From Hexactinellida sp. DTS-2022 (Eukaryota > Porifera > Hexactinellida), in contig JAPNXP010000009.1 of NCBI GenBank assembly GCA_028753945.1, positions 2,418,001 through 2,482,000 on the forward strand: a stretch of DNA of 64,000 nt, in the 5' to 3' direction. How positions within the stretch are numbered: the first letter of the stretch is position 1; every line of letters starts with the position of its first letter. The notes beneath the pieces are model-generated. The model made no database searches. It was not told the DNA's origin and saw only the letters and a list, made by a program, of their open reading frames with translations. Position numbers and translations under genes: made by a program. Of this stretch, positions 1 to 12,637 are shown piece after piece.

Positions 1-410
1 TTGAATCACTAGAGTAGGATTTAACAAGTTAAATCAATATAATTATTACAAGTTGAAACAATAGAATTAGATTTAACACTTTACTGAAATTGAAGTGTGA
101 GTAAACAAAGAAATTTCAACCCCCATTTATGGCAGAAATTGACCCCTTTATTGAAAGATTTCTTCTCCCATCAGACGCAGAATTTTATGGTGAATCCAAA
201 TATGAAATAAAATTTGGGGGTTTAGTAAAACATCTTTTTAGTTATGGACCAGACAAATTTTGAAAGGTCTTAAAGATGTGTCCAAAATTTGTTAATCAAA
301 AATCGTAACCCCAGGTGCAAATTAGACTTCGACTCCGAACCTACATGCCAAGTTTCAGCCCTCTATGTATACAGGTGTGGCCAGGGCACTTGCTACGGAG
401 AAATAAAAAA

Positions 411-525
411 TCCAAAATTGCAGCCTGTGCCGACGCATGTTCATTTGGTGGCACTATATTTTGGTGGTGGTTTATTGATAGTGCCTCCATAGGAACATGC
501 TGTCGGCGCAGGCTGCAATTTTGGA
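411..525. repeat. Hairpin copy 1
   Basis: Two arms of about 48 nt from tccaaaattgcagcc to ggcactat and back, around a 20-nt loop. The stem has a few mismatches. It is followed by a long-form right arm. Confidence 0.9.
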
Positions 526-1261
526 TTTTTTTTCCGCCATGTCATCATCACTATGAAGGTGTTAAATTATTTCAGAAAGGTGTTTCAGAAGGCAACGACC
601 CTTAGAGTCGTGGAAGTTTCCATTTTGCTCACTTCGTTTCAAAGATATTCAAGTTTCAGTAGAATATAATAAGTGATGAGTCATCATTTTTTATGTGAGT
701 GTTGGGTCATCACCAAACACCAACTAACCCATTTTAAATGTCGAATTAAAAAAATTGTAAAAATACATTTTTTTAACGATGTCATCATCACCTCAAGGTG
801 TCAAGACCCACTTGTATAGGTGGTACCTGGCATAAGGACCAATTGATAAATTGAAAGTTTGTTTATATCTTGTATCATCTCTGAGATTAATGAAATTTAG
901 CTAATTAGCATAAAAATTTAATTAATGTATTAATTATTTAACACCATTATTATATACAGCAAAATAAATTAAGTTCAATTATTTGCAATTATTATTAATT
1001 TAAATTGAATTTCACTATAATGTTTGAATTCCACGCACTCGATAACCCCAATAATCCAATTGGAACCGTCTATAAGTTAAATACAAAAGGAATTAATTAT
1101 AATTAATTACGTCAGTACATTAATTGTGCAAGAATATTCTCGCCGAAATAAATATATTCACTTAATCTGTCGTTGTTGTGGAATGTAAAATCTTAACGGT
1201 TCTATCATAAACCATCTTGAGTTTAAAGCCATTCATTCATTATGTATTGATAATAAATTAT

Positions 1262-1439
1262 GGGAATCCATATATAGAGCTGAGCGTTGTAGAGTTCAGA
1301 TTTTTTCCCATACTAAAAGCCCAGGCTTACTTTCTAAAGGTCAATTTCAAACTCTGAAAAAAACTGACCTTTCTCAGTGCATGAATACACATAGTGAAAA
1401 ACTGAACTCTACAAAGCTCAGCTCTATATAAGTAATTTC
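1262..1439. mobile_element. MULE-type MITE
   Basis: The element has imperfect terminal inverted repeats of about 38 bp (gggaatccatatatagagct at the left; the right end is its complement with a few changes, both running on through gagctgag and gtagagttcag). It is flanked by a perfect 9-bp duplication, ataaattat, at 1253-1261 and 1440-1448. Other monomers read straight through this point, which gives an empty site. A 9-bp duplication and ends starting with G fit the Mutator superfamily. It carries no coding capacity. Confidence 0.8.
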
Positions 1440-2034
1440 ATAAATTATATTATTAGTTATTTATTTTAGCAATGTTATCCACGGTTAAGTTGAATTAAGT
1501 CAACAAATTCCTTATATTATAATATTTTATTTAATCCATTGTATAGTAATACTACAATAAATAGAAGCCAGCTGGAATTTATAAGTTAAATCAATATAAT
1601 TATCGCAAGTTGAATCACTAGAGTAGGATTTAACAAGTTAAATCAATATAATTATTACAAGTTGAAACAATGGAATTAAATTTCACAGTTTTACTGAAAT
1701 TGAAGTGTGAGTAAACAGAGAAATTTCAACCCCCATTTATGGCAGAAATTGACCCCTTTATTGAAATATTTTTTCTCCCATCAGACACAGAATTTTATGG
1801 CGAATCCAAATGTGAAATAAAATTTGGGGGTTTAGTAAAACAATTTTCAAGTTATAGACCAGACAAATTTTGAAAGGTGTTAAAAATGTGTCCAAAATTT
1901 GTTAATCAAAAATCGTAACCCCAGGTGCAAATTAGACGGTCCCATCGCACCTACATGCCAAGTTTAAGCCCATCAACAATTAAGCTCTGGCCAGGGCACC
2001 GTCTACGGAGAAAAAATAATAAAAATAATAAAAA

Positions 2035-2148
2035 TCCAAAATTGCACCCTGTGCCGACGCATGTTCCTTGGTGGCACTATATTTTGTTGGTGGTTTATTG
2101 ATAGTGCCTCCAAAGGAACATGATGTCGGCGCAGGCTGCAATTTTGGA
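2035..2148. repeat. Hairpin copy 2
   Basis: Same foldback as copy 1 with loop in the forward sense. The left arm has gcaccc but the right arm keeps ggctgc, so the stem is not compensated here. A short-form right arm follows. Confidence 0.9.
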
Positions 2149-2915
2149 TTTTTTTCCGCCAAGTCATCAACGCCCAAGGTGTGAAGAACCATTTGTTAAT
2201 TGGTCGTTGTCACAAGGAATGGTAGATTAATTTGAAGTTAGTTTCTATCATAAACCATCAAGAGTTTAATGCCATTCATTCATTATGTATTGATAATAAA
2301 TTATATTATTAGTTATGTATTTTAGCAATGTTATCCACGGTGATTTGAGTTTAGTCAATAAATTCCTTATATTATTATATTTTATTTAATCCATTGTATA
2401 GTAATACTAGAATTAAATAGAAGCCAGCTGGTATTTATAAGTTGAATCAATTTAATTATCGCAAGTTGAAACAATAGTGAAAGATTTAACAAGTTAAATC
2501 AATATAATTATTACAAGTTTAAACAATGGAATTAAATTTCACAGTTTTATTGAAATTGAAGTGTTGAGAAACAAAGGAATTTCAACTCCCATTTATGGCA
2601 GAAATTAAACCAATATTAACAAATTTTCTTCTCCCATCAGACGCAGAATTTTATGGTGAATCCAAATATGAAATAAAAATTGGGGGTTTAGTAAAACATT
2701 TGTTGAGTTATGGACCAGACAAATTTTGAAAGGTGTTAAAGATGTGTCAAAAATTTGTTAATACAAAATCGTAACCCCAGGTGCAAATTAGACGTCGACT
2801 CCGAATCTACATGCCAAGTTTCAGCCCTCTATGTATACAGGTGTGGCCAGGGCACCTGCTACGGAGAAATAATAATAATAATAAAAATAATAATAATAAA
2901 GGCAGTGATTCTAAT

Positions 2916-3015
2916 ACTGGGCCACTATACTATAGTATAGTCGGCACAGTAATAATAATATTAGAGGCAGTAAGATTAGAACTGGGCCACTATACTATAG
3001 TATAGTCGGCACAGT
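2916..3015. repeat. 35-bp palindrome cluster A (2 units)
   Basis: Two units at 2916-2950 and 2981-3015 run from actgggcc through the perfect 18-bp palindrome actatactatagtatagt to cggcacagt. Spacers are TAA-rich with ggcagtgatt or ggcagtaagatt. The cluster lies between ctacggag and hairpin copy 3. Confidence 0.95.
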
Positions 3016-3022
3016 AAAAAAA

Positions 3023-3136
3023 TCCAAAATTGCAGCTGTGCCGACGCATGTTCCTTTGGTGGCACTATATTTTGGTGGTGGTTTATTGATAGTGCCTCCA
3101 AAGGAACATGCTGTCAGCACTAGCTGCAATTTTGGA
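3023..3136. repeat. Hairpin copy 3
   Basis: Foldback directly after palindrome cluster A. The left arm has the shortened gcagctgtg form while the right arm has an extra base. A long-form right arm follows. Confidence 0.9.
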
Positions 3137-4488
3137 TTTTTTTTCGCCTAGTCATCATCACTATGAAGGTGTTAAATTATTTCAGAAAGGTGTTTCAGTA
3201 GGCAACGACCCTTAGAGTGGTGGAAGTTTCCATTTAGCTCAATTCATTTGAGAGATATTCAAGTTTCAGTAGAATATAATCTGTGATGACTCAGCATTTT
3301 TTAAGTGCGTGTTGGGTATTCACCCAACTCCAACCAACCCATGCGAATTATTTAATTCACAAAATTGTAAAAATACATTTTTTTAACGATGTCATCATCA
3401 CCTCAAGGTGTCAAGACCCACTTGTATAGGTGGTACCTGGCATAAGGACCAATTGATAAATTGAAAGTTTGTTTCTATCTTGTATCATCTCTGAGATTAA
3501 TGAAATTTACCTAATTAGTATAAATATTTAATTAATAAATTAATAATTTAACACCATTATTATGTACAGCAAAATAAATACAGTTTAATTATTTGCACTT
3601 ATTATTAATTTAAATCGAATTTCACTATCATATTTGAATTCAGCGCACTCGATAACCCCAATAATCCAATTGGAAAATTCTATAAGTTAAATACAAAAGG
3701 AATTAATTATAATAAATTACGTCAGTACATTAATTGTGCAAAAAGAATATTCTCGCCGAAATAAATATAATCACTTAATCTGTCGTTGTTGTGGAATGTA
3801 AAATCTTAACGGTTCTATCATAAACCATCTTTAGTTTAATGCCATTCATTCATTACTTAATGATAATAAATTAAATTATTAGTTATTTATTTTAGCAATT
3901 TTATCCACGGTTAGTTGAGTAAAGTCAACAAATTCCTTATATAAATTAATTTAATTTAATCCATTGTATAGTAATGCTACAATTAAATAGAAGCCAGCTG
4001 GAATTTATAAGTTGAATCAATATAATTATCGCAAGTTGAATCAATAGAGTAGGATTTAACAAGTTAAATCAATATAATTATTACAAGTTGAAACAATGGA
4101 ATTAGATTTCACAGTTTTACTGAAATTGAAGTGTGAGTAAACAAAGAAATTTCAACGCCCATTTATGGCAGAAATTGACCCCTTTATGCGAAACTTTCTT
4201 GTCCCATCAGACGCAGAATTCTATGGCGAGTCCAAATGTGAAATAAAATTTGGGGGTTTAGTAAAACAACTTTTGAGTTATGGACCAGACAAAATTTGAA
4301 AGGTGTTAAAGATGTGTCAAAAATTTGTTAATAAAAAATCGTAACCCCAGGTGCAAATTAGACGTCGACTCCGAACCTACATGCCAAGTTTCAGCCCATC
4401 AACCATAAAGCTCTGGCCAGGGCACCGTCTACGGAGAAAAAATAATAATATAAATAATAATAATAATAATAAAGGCAGTGATTCCAAT

Positions 4489-4801
4489 ACTGGGCCACTA
4501 TACTATAGTATAGTCGGCACAGTAATAATAAAAATAAAGGCAGTAAGATTAGAACTGGGCCACTATACTATAGTATAGTCGGCACAGTAATAATAAAAAT
4601 AAAGGCAGTAAGATTAGAACTGGGCCACTATACTATAGTATAGTCGGCACAGTAAAAATAATAAAAATAAAAATAAAGGCAGTAAGATTAGAACTGGGCC
4701 ACTATACTATAGTATAGTCGGCACAGTAATAATAATAATAATATAAATATAGGCAGTGATTCCAATACTGGGCCACTATACTATAGTATAGTCGGCACAG
4801 T
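4489..4801. repeat. 35-bp palindrome cluster B (5 units)
   Basis: Five units at 4489-4523, 4554-4588, 4619-4653, 4693-4727 and 4767-4801. The 35-bp cores are identical by eye while the AT-rich spacers differ in length and sequence, so the core is either recently amplified or held constant. Confidence 0.95.
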
Positions 4802-4821
4802 AATAATAATAATAATAAAAA

Positions 4822-4936
4822 TCCAAAATTGTAGCCTGTGCCGACGCATGTTCCTTTGGTGGCACTATATTTTGTTGGTTGTTTATTGATAGTGCCTCCA
4901 AAGGAACATGCTGTCTGCACAGGCTGCAATTTTGGA
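4822..4936. repeat. Hairpin copy 4
   Basis: Foldback after cluster B. The right arm has gtctgcacagg. It begins a duplicated segment whose other copy starts at hairpin copy 6 (7007). Confidence 0.9.
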
Positions 4937-5691
4937 TTTTTTTTTCGCCAAGTCATCAACGCCCAAGGTGTGATTACCATTTGTTAATTGGTCGGAGTCA
5001 CAAGGATAGGTAGATAAATTTGAAGTTTGTTTATATCATAAACCATCAAGAGTTTAATGCCATTCAGGCATTATGTATTGATAATAAATTATATTATTAG
5101 TTATTTATTTTAGCAATGTTATCCACGGTTGGTTGAGTTGAGTCAACAAATTCCGTATAATACTTTATTATATTTAATCCATTGTATAGTAATACTATAA
5201 TTAAATAGAAGCCAGCTGGAATTTATAAGTTAAATCAATATAATTATCGCGAGTTGAATCAATAGAGTAAGATTTAAAAGTTTAAATCAATATAATTATT
5301 ACAAGTTGAAACAATGGAATTAGATTTCACAGTTTTATTGAAATTGAAGTGTGAGTAAACAAAGAAATTTTAACCCCCATTTGTGGCAGAAATTAAACAC
5401 CTTATTGAAACTTTTCTTCTCCCATCAGAAGCAGAATTTTATGGTGAATCCAAATGTGAAATAAAATTTGGGGGTTTATTAAAACATTTTTTGAGTTATG
5501 GACCAGACAAGTTTTGAAAGGTGTTAAAGATGTGTCCAAAATGTGTTAATAAAAAATCGTAACCCCAGGTGCAAATTAGACGTCGACTCCGAACCTACAT
5601 AACAAGTTTCAGCCCTCTATGTATATAGGTGTGGCCAGGGCACCTGCTACGGAGAAATAATAATAATATAAATAAAGGCAGTGATTCCAAT

Positions 5692-5788
5692 ACTGGGCCA
5701 CTATACTATAGTATAGTCGGCACAGTAATAATAATAAAGGCAGTGATTCCAATACTGGGCCACTATACTATAGTATAGTCGGCACAGT
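5692..5788. repeat. 35-bp palindrome cluster C (2 units)
   Basis: Units at 5692-5726 and 5754-5788. Directly after the second unit the sequence continues as an inverted right arm (ggaatttgttgactcaactc), so this cluster sits at an orientation switch. Confidence 0.95.
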
Positions 5789-6031
5789 AATAAAATAAAA
5801 TAATATAATATAAGGAATTTGTTGACTCAACTCAACCAACCGTGGATAACATTGCTAAAATAAATTACTACTAATATATTTTATTATCAATACAAAATGA
5901 ATGAATGGCAATAAACTCTAGATGGTTTATGATAGAAACAAACTTCAAATCCAACAATCGTTCGTTGAGACTCCGACCACTTAACAAATGGTTCTTCACA
6001 CCTTGGGCGTTGATGACTTTGCGGAAAAAAA

Positions 6032-6146
6032 TCCAAAATTGCACCCTGTGCCGACGCATGTTCCTTTGGTGGCACTATATTTTGTTGGTTGTTTATTGAT
6101 AGTGCCTCCAAAGGAACATGCTGTCGGCGCATGCTGCAATTTTGGA
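6032..6146. repeat. Hairpin copy 5, centre of an inverted duplication
   Basis: The foldback is flanked on its left by a right arm in reverse and on its right by a right arm in direct sense. The whole 5.82-6.36 kb stretch is therefore a larger palindrome centred on the hairpin. Confidence 0.85.
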
Positions 6147-6901
6147 TTTTTTTTCGCCAAGTCATCAACGCCCAAGTGGTGAAGAAGCATTTGTTAATTG
6201 GTCCGAGTCACAAGGAACGGTAGATAAATTTGAAGTTTGTTTCTATCTTAAACCATCTTGAGTTTGATGCCATTCATTCATTATGTATTGATAATAAATT
6301 ATATTATTAGTTATTTATATTAGCATTGTTATCCACGGTTGAGTTGAATTAAGTCAACAAATTCCTTATATTATATTATTTTATTTAATCCATTGTATGG
6401 TAAATTAAATAGAAGCCAGCTGCAATTTATAAGTTAAATCAATTTAATTATCGCAGGTTGAATCAATAGAGTAAGATTTAACAAGTTAAATCAATATAAT
6501 TATTACAAGTTGAAACAATGGAATTAGATTTAACAGTTATACTGAAACTGAAGTGTGAGTAAACAAAGAAATTTCAACCCCCATTTATGGCAGAAATAAA
6601 ACTCTTTATTGAAAGTTTTCTTCTCCCATCAGACGCAGAATTTTATGGTGAATCCAAATATGAAATAAAATTTGGGGGTTTAGTAAAACATTTTTTGAGT
6701 TATGGACCAGACAAAATTTGAAAGGTGTTAAAGATGTGTCAAAAATTTCTTAATCAAAAATCGTGACCCCAGGTGCAAATTAGACGGTCCCTCCGCAACT
6801 ACATGCCAAGTTTCAGCCCATCAACTATAAAGCTCTGGCCAGGGCACCGTCTACGGAGAAAAAATAATAAAAATAATAATAATAAAGGCAGTGATTCTAA
6901 T

Positions 6902-6995
6902 ACTGGGCCACTATACTATAGTATAGTCGGCACAGTAATAATAAAGGCAGTGATTCCAATACTGGGCCACTATACTATAGTATAGTCGGCACAGT
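6902..6995. repeat. 35-bp palindrome cluster D (2 units)
   Basis: Units at 6902-6936 and 6961-6995, between ctacggag and hairpin copy 6. Confidence 0.95.
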
Positions 6996-7006
6996 AAAAA
7001 AAAAAA

Positions 7007-7121
7007 TCCAAAATTGTAGCCTGTGCCGACGCATGTTCCTTTGGTGGCACTATATTTTGTTGGTTGTTTATTGATAGTGCCTCCAAAGGAACATGCTGTC
7101 TGCACAGGCTGCAATTTTGGA
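7007..7121. repeat. Hairpin copy 6
   Basis: Nearly identical to copy 4 as part of the 2185-bp-offset duplication. Confidence 0.9.
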
Positions 7122-7876
7122 TTTTTTTTTCGCCAAGTCATCAACGCCCAAGGTGTGATTACCATTTGTTAATTGGTCGGAGTCACAAGGATAGGTAGAT
7201 AAATTTGAAGTTTGTTTATATCATAAACCATCAAGAGTTTAATGCCATTCATGCATTATGTATTGATAATAAATTATATTATTAGTTATTTATTTTAGCA
7301 ATGTTATCCACGGTTGGTCGAGTTGAGTCAACAAATTCCGTATAATACTTTATTATATTTAATCCATTGTATAGTAATACTATAATTAAATAGAAGCCAG
7401 CTGGAATTTATAAGTTAAATCAATATAATTATCGCGAGTTGAATCAATAGAGTAAGATTTAAAAGTTTAAATCAATATAATTATTACAAGTTGAAACAAT
7501 GGAATTAGATTTCACAGTTTTATTGAAATTGAAGTGTGAGTAAACAAAGAAATTTTAACCCCCATTTGTGGCAGAAATTAAACACCTTATTGAAACTTTT
7601 CTTCTCCCATCAGAAGCAGAATTTTATGGTGAATCCAAATGTGAAATAAAATTTGGGGGTTTATTAAAACATTTTTTGAGTTATGGACCAGACAAGTTTT
7701 GAAAGGTGTTAAAGATGTGTCCAAAATGTGTTAATAAAAAATCGTAACCCCAGGTGCAAATTAGACGTCGACTCCGAACCTACATAACAAGTTTCAGCCC
7801 TCTATGTATATAGGTGTGGCCAGGGCACCTGCTACGGAGAAATAATAATAATATAAATAAAGGCAGTGATTCCAAT

Positions 7877-7973
7877 ACTGGGCCACTATACTATAGTATA
7901 GTCGGCACAGTAATAATAATAAAGGCAGTGATTCCAATACTGGGCCACTATACTATAGTATAGTCGGCACAGT
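7877..7973. repeat. 35-bp palindrome cluster E (2 units)
   Basis: Units at 7877-7911 and 7939-7973. This is the duplicate of cluster C and is again followed by an inverted right arm. Confidence 0.95.
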
Positions 7974-8216
7974 AATAAAATAAAATAATATAATATAAGG
8001 AATTTGTTGACTCAACTCAACCAACCGTGGATAACATTGCTAAAATAAATTACTACTAATATATTTTATTATCAATACAAAATGAATGAATGGCAATAAA
8101 CTCTAGATGGTTTATGATAGAAACAAACTTCAAATCCAACAATCGTTCGTTGAGACTCCGACCACTTAACAAATGGTTCTTCACACCTTGGGCGTTGATG
8201 ACTTTGCGGAAAAAAA

Positions 8217-8330
8217 TCCAAAATTGCAGCCCGTGCCGGCAGCGTGTTCCTTTGGAGGCACTATCAATAAACATCACAAAAATATAGTGCCACCAAAGGA
8301 ACATGCGTCGGCGCAGGCTGCAATTTTGGA
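8217..8330. repeat. Hairpin copy 7 (inverted loop)
   Basis: The loop reads in the reverse sense (tcaataaacatcac) relative to copies 1-6. It is followed by the left arm in reverse (ctccgtagcaggtgccctgg). Confidence 0.9.
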
Positions 8331-8897
8331 TTTTTTATTATTTCTCCGTAGCAGGTGCCCTGGCCACACCTGTATACATAGAGGGCTGAAACTTGGCATG
8401 TAGATTCGGAGTCGACGTCTAATTTGCACCTGGGGTTACGATTTTGTATTAACAAATTTTTGACACATCTTTAACACCTTTAAAAATTTGTCTGGTCCAT
8501 AACACAAAATATTTTTTACTAAACCCCCAAATTTTATTTCACATTTGGATTCACCATAAAATTCTGCGTCTGATGGGAGAAGAAAACTTTCAATAAAGAG
8601 TTTCATTTCTGCCATAAATGGGGGTTGAAATTTCTTTGTTTACTCACACTTCAATTTCTGTAAAAGTGTTAAATCTAATTCCATTGTTTTAACTTGTAAT
8701 AATTATATTGATTTAACTTGTTAAATCCTACTCTATTGATTCAACTTGCGATAATTAAATTGATTCAACTTAAAAATTCCAGCTGGCTTCTATTTAATTG
8801 TAGCATTACTATACAATGAATTAAATTAAATTAATTTATATAAGGAATTTGTTGACTTTTCTCAACTCACCGTGGATAACATTGCTAAAATAAAAAA

Positions 8898-9010
8898 TCC
8901 AAAATTGCAGCTGTGCCGACGCATGTTCCTTTGGTGGCACTATATTTTGGTGGTGGTTTATTGATAGTGCCTCCAATGGGACATGCTGTCAGCACAGCTG
9001 CAATTTTGGA
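8898..9010. repeat. Hairpin copy 8 (paired deletion)
   Basis: Both arms have the shortened form, gcagctgtg on the left and cacagctgc on the right, where most copies have gcagcctgtg. The stem stays paired. It is joined directly to an inverted right-arm fragment on its left. Confidence 0.9.
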
Positions 9011-10320
9011 TTTTTTTTCGCCATGTAATCATCACTATGAAGGTGTTAAAATATATCAAAAGGTGTTACAGAAGGCATCGACCCTTAGAGTGGCGGAAGT
9101 TTCCATTTAGTTCACTTCATTTTAGAGATATTCAAGTTTGAGTAGAATATAATAGCTGATGACTCAGCATTTTTTATGTGAGTGTTGGGTCTTCACCCAA
9201 CTTCAAATAACCCATTTTAAATATCGAATTCACAAAATTGTAAAAATACATTTTTTTGACGATGTCATCATCACCTCAAGGTGTCAAGACTCACTTGTAT
9301 AGGTGGTACGTGGCATAAGGACCAATTGATAAATAGAAAGTTTGTTTCTATCTTGTATCATCTCTGAGATTAATGAAATTTAGCTAATTAGTATAAATAT
9401 TTAATTAATAAATTAATAATTTAACATCATTATTATGTACAGCAAAATAAATAAAATTCAATTATTTGCACTTATTATTAATTTAAATCGAATTTCACTA
9501 TCATATTTGAACTCAGCGCACTCGATAACCCCAATAATCCAATTGGAACCGTCTATAAGTTAAATACAAAAGGAATTAATTATAATAAATTACGTCAGTA
9601 CATTAATTGTGCAAGAATATTCTCGCAAAATAAATATAATCACTTTATCTGTCGTTGTTGTGGAATGTAAAATGTTAATGGTTCTATCATAAACCATCTT
9701 TAGTTTAATGCCATTCATTACTTATTGATAATAAATTAAATTATTAGTTATTTATTTTAGCAATGTTATCCACGGTGAGTTGAGTAAAGTCAACAAATTC
9801 CTTATATAAATTAATTTAATTTAATCCATTGTATAGTAATGCTAGAATTAAATAGAAGCCAGCTGGAATTTATAGGTTAAATCAATATAATTATCGCAAG
9901 TTGAATCACTAGAGTAGGATTTCACAAGTTAAATCAATATAATTATTACAAGTTGAAACAATGGAATTAGATTTCACAGTTTTACTGAAATTGAAGTGTG
10001 AGTAAACAAAGAAATTTCAACCCCCATTTATGGCAGAAATTAAACCAATTTTAACAAATTTTCTTCTCCCATCAGACGCAGAATTTTATGGCGAATCCAA
10101 ATGTGAAATAAAATTTGGGGGTTTAGTAAAACAATTTTTGAGTTATGGACCAGACAAAATTTGAAAGGTGTTAAAGATGTGTCAAAAATTTCTTAATCAA
10201 AAATCGTGACCCCAGGTGCAAATTAGACGGTCCCTCCGCAACTACATGCCAAGTTTCAGCCCATCAACTATAAAGCTCTGGCCAGGGCACCGTCTACGGA
10301 GAAAAAATAATAAAAATAAA

Positions 10321-10395
10321 AAACTATATTTTGTTGGTTGTTTATTGATAGTGCCTCCAAAGGAACATGCTGTCGGCGCAGGCTGCAATTTTGGA
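10321..10395. repeat. Half hairpin (copy 9)
   Basis: Only the loop and right arm are present. The left arm is missing and the left-arm spacer joins directly to actatattttgttgg. Confidence 0.85.
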
Positions 10396-11117
10396 TTTTT
10401 TTTAGCCAAGTCATCAACGCCCAAGGTGTGAAGAAGCATTTGTTAATTGATCCGAGTCACAAGGAACGGTAGATAAATTTGAAGTTTGTTTCTATCTTAA
10501 ACCATCTTGAGTTTGATGCCATTCATTCATTATGTATTGATAATAAATTATATTATTAGTTATTTATATTAGCATTGTTATCCACGGTTGAGTTGAATTA
10601 AGTCAACAAATTCCTTATATTATATTATTTAATTTAATCCATTGTATGGTAAATTAAATAGAAGCCAGCTGCAATTTATAAGTTAAATCAATTTAATTAT
10701 CGCAAGTTGAATCAATAGAGTAAGATTTAACAAGTTAAATCAATAGAATTCTTACAAGTTGAAACAATGGAATTTGATTTAACAGTTATACTGAAACTGA
10801 AGTGTGAGTAAACAAAGAAATTTCAACCCCCATTTATGGCAGAAATTAAATAATTTATTGAAAATTTTCTTCACCCATCAGACGCAGAATTTTAAGGTGA
10901 ATCCAAATATAAAATAAAGTTTGGGGGTTTAGTAGAACATATTTTGAGTTAAGGACCAAACAAATTTTGAAAGGTGTTAAAGATGTGTCAAAAATTTGTC
11001 AATAAAAAATTGTAACCCCAGGTGCAAATCAGACGTCGACTCCGAACCAACTTTCCAAGTTTTAGCCCTCTATGTATATAGGTGTGGCCAGGGCACCTGC
11101 TACGGAGAAATAAAAAA

Positions 11118-11233
11118 TCCAAAATTGCAGCCTGCGCCGACAGCATGTTCCTTTGGTGGCACTATATTTTGTTGGTTGTTTATTAATAGTGCCTCCAAAG
11201 GAACATGCTGTCGGCGCAGGCTGCAATTTTGGA
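11118..11233. repeat. Hairpin copy 10, best stem
   Basis: The two 48-nt arms are complementary with a single mismatch (ttggtggc against ttggaggc), around a 20-nt loop. Confidence 0.95.
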
Positions 11234-11781
11234 TTTTTTTTCGCCAAGTCATCAACGCCCAAGGTGTGAAGAAGCATTTGTTAATTGGTCCGGGTCACAA
11301 GGAACGGTAGATAAACTTGAAGTTTGTTTCTATCTTAAACCATCTTGAGTTTGATGCCATTCATTCATTATGTATTGATAATAAATTATATTATTAGTTA
11401 TTTATATTAGCATTGTTATCCACGGTTGAGTTGAATTAAGTCAACAAATTCCTTATATTATATTATTTTATTTAATCCATTGTATGGTAAATTAAATAGA
11501 AGCCAGCTGCAATTTATAAGTTAAATCAATTAAATTATCGCAAGTTGAATCAATAGAGTAAGATTTAACAAGTTAAATCAATATAATTATTACAAGTTGA
11601 AACAATGGAATTAGATTTAACAGTTATACTGAAACTGAAGTGTGAGTAAACAAAGAAATTTCAACCCCCATTTATGGCAGAAATAAAACTCTTTATTGAA
11701 AGTTTTCTTCTCCCATCAGACGCAGAATTTTATGGTGAATCCAAATGTGAAATAAAATTTTGGGGTTTAGTAAAACATATT

Positions 11782-12637
11782 TTGTGTTATGGACCAGACA
11801 AATTTTGAAAGGTGTTAAAGATGTGTCAAGAATTTGTTAATACAAAATCGTAACCCCAGGTGCAAATTAGACGTCGACTCCGAATCTACATGCCAAGTTT
11901 CAGCCCTCTATGTATACAGGTGTGGCCAGGGCACCTGCTACGGAGAAATAATAATAATAATAAAAAAATCCAAAATTGCACCCTGTGCCGACGCATGTTC
12001 CTTTGGTGGCACTATATTTTATTGGTTGGTTATTGATAGTGCCTCCAAAGGAGCATGCTGTCAGCACAGGGTGCAATGTTGGATTTTTTTTCGCCCAGTC
12101 ATCAACGCCCAAGGTGTGAAGAACCATTTGTTAATTGGTCGGAGTTACAAGGAACGGTAGATAAATTTGAAGTTAGTTTCTATCATAAACCATCAAGAGT
12201 TTAATGCCATTCATTCATTATGTATTGATAATAAAATATATTATCAGGAATTTATTTTAGCAATGTTATCCACGGTTGGTTGAGTTGAGTCAACAAATTC
12301 CTTATATTATTATAATTTATTTAATCCATTGTATAGTAATACTAGAATTAAATAGAAGCCAGCTGGAATTCACAAGTTAAATCAATATAATTGTAGCAAG
12401 TTGAAACAATAGTGTAAGATTTAACAACTTAAATCAATATAAATATTACAAGTTGAAACAATGGAATTAGATTTCACAGTTTTACTGAAATTGAAGTGTG
12501 AGTAAACAAAGAAATTTCAACCCCCATTTATGGCAGAAATAAAACTCTTTATTAAAAGTTTTCTTCTCCCATCAGACGCAAAATTTTATGGTGAATCCAA
12601 ATATGAAATAAAATTTGGGGGTTTAGTAAAACAATTT
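11782..12637. repeat. Tandem duplication unit 1 (856 bp)
   Basis: The next 856 bp repeat this segment with almost no change, including hairpin 11. The duplication is much younger than the array around it. Confidence 0.9.
11969..12083. repeat. Hairpin copy 11 (compensated stem)
   Basis: The left arm reads gcaccctgtg and the right arm cacagggtgc, where the common form is gcagcctgtg with cacaggctgc. The change is made on both arms. Confidence 0.9.

Larger units (their letters stand above)
4822..6045. repeat. Segmental duplication, copy A
   Basis: About 1.22 kb that is nearly identical to 7007-8230 at a constant offset of 2185 bp. It includes a hairpin, a right arm, a left arm, two palindromes and an inverted right arm. 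Both boundaries fall in or beside hairpins, and the flanking sequences differ. Confidence 0.85.
7007..8230. repeat. Segmental duplication, copy B
   Basis: Partner of 4822-6045. The copies part company inside the left stem of hairpins 5 and 7: copy A continues with a direct right arm, copy B with an inverted left arm. Confidence 0.85.

Noticed and set aside
411-525. Hairpin as a tRNA, microRNA gene or bacterial terminator
   Set aside because: No cloverleaf, no known microRNA was recognised, and the T-run after it is simply part of the repeat in a eukaryotic context. Small-RNA production remains possible but unproven.
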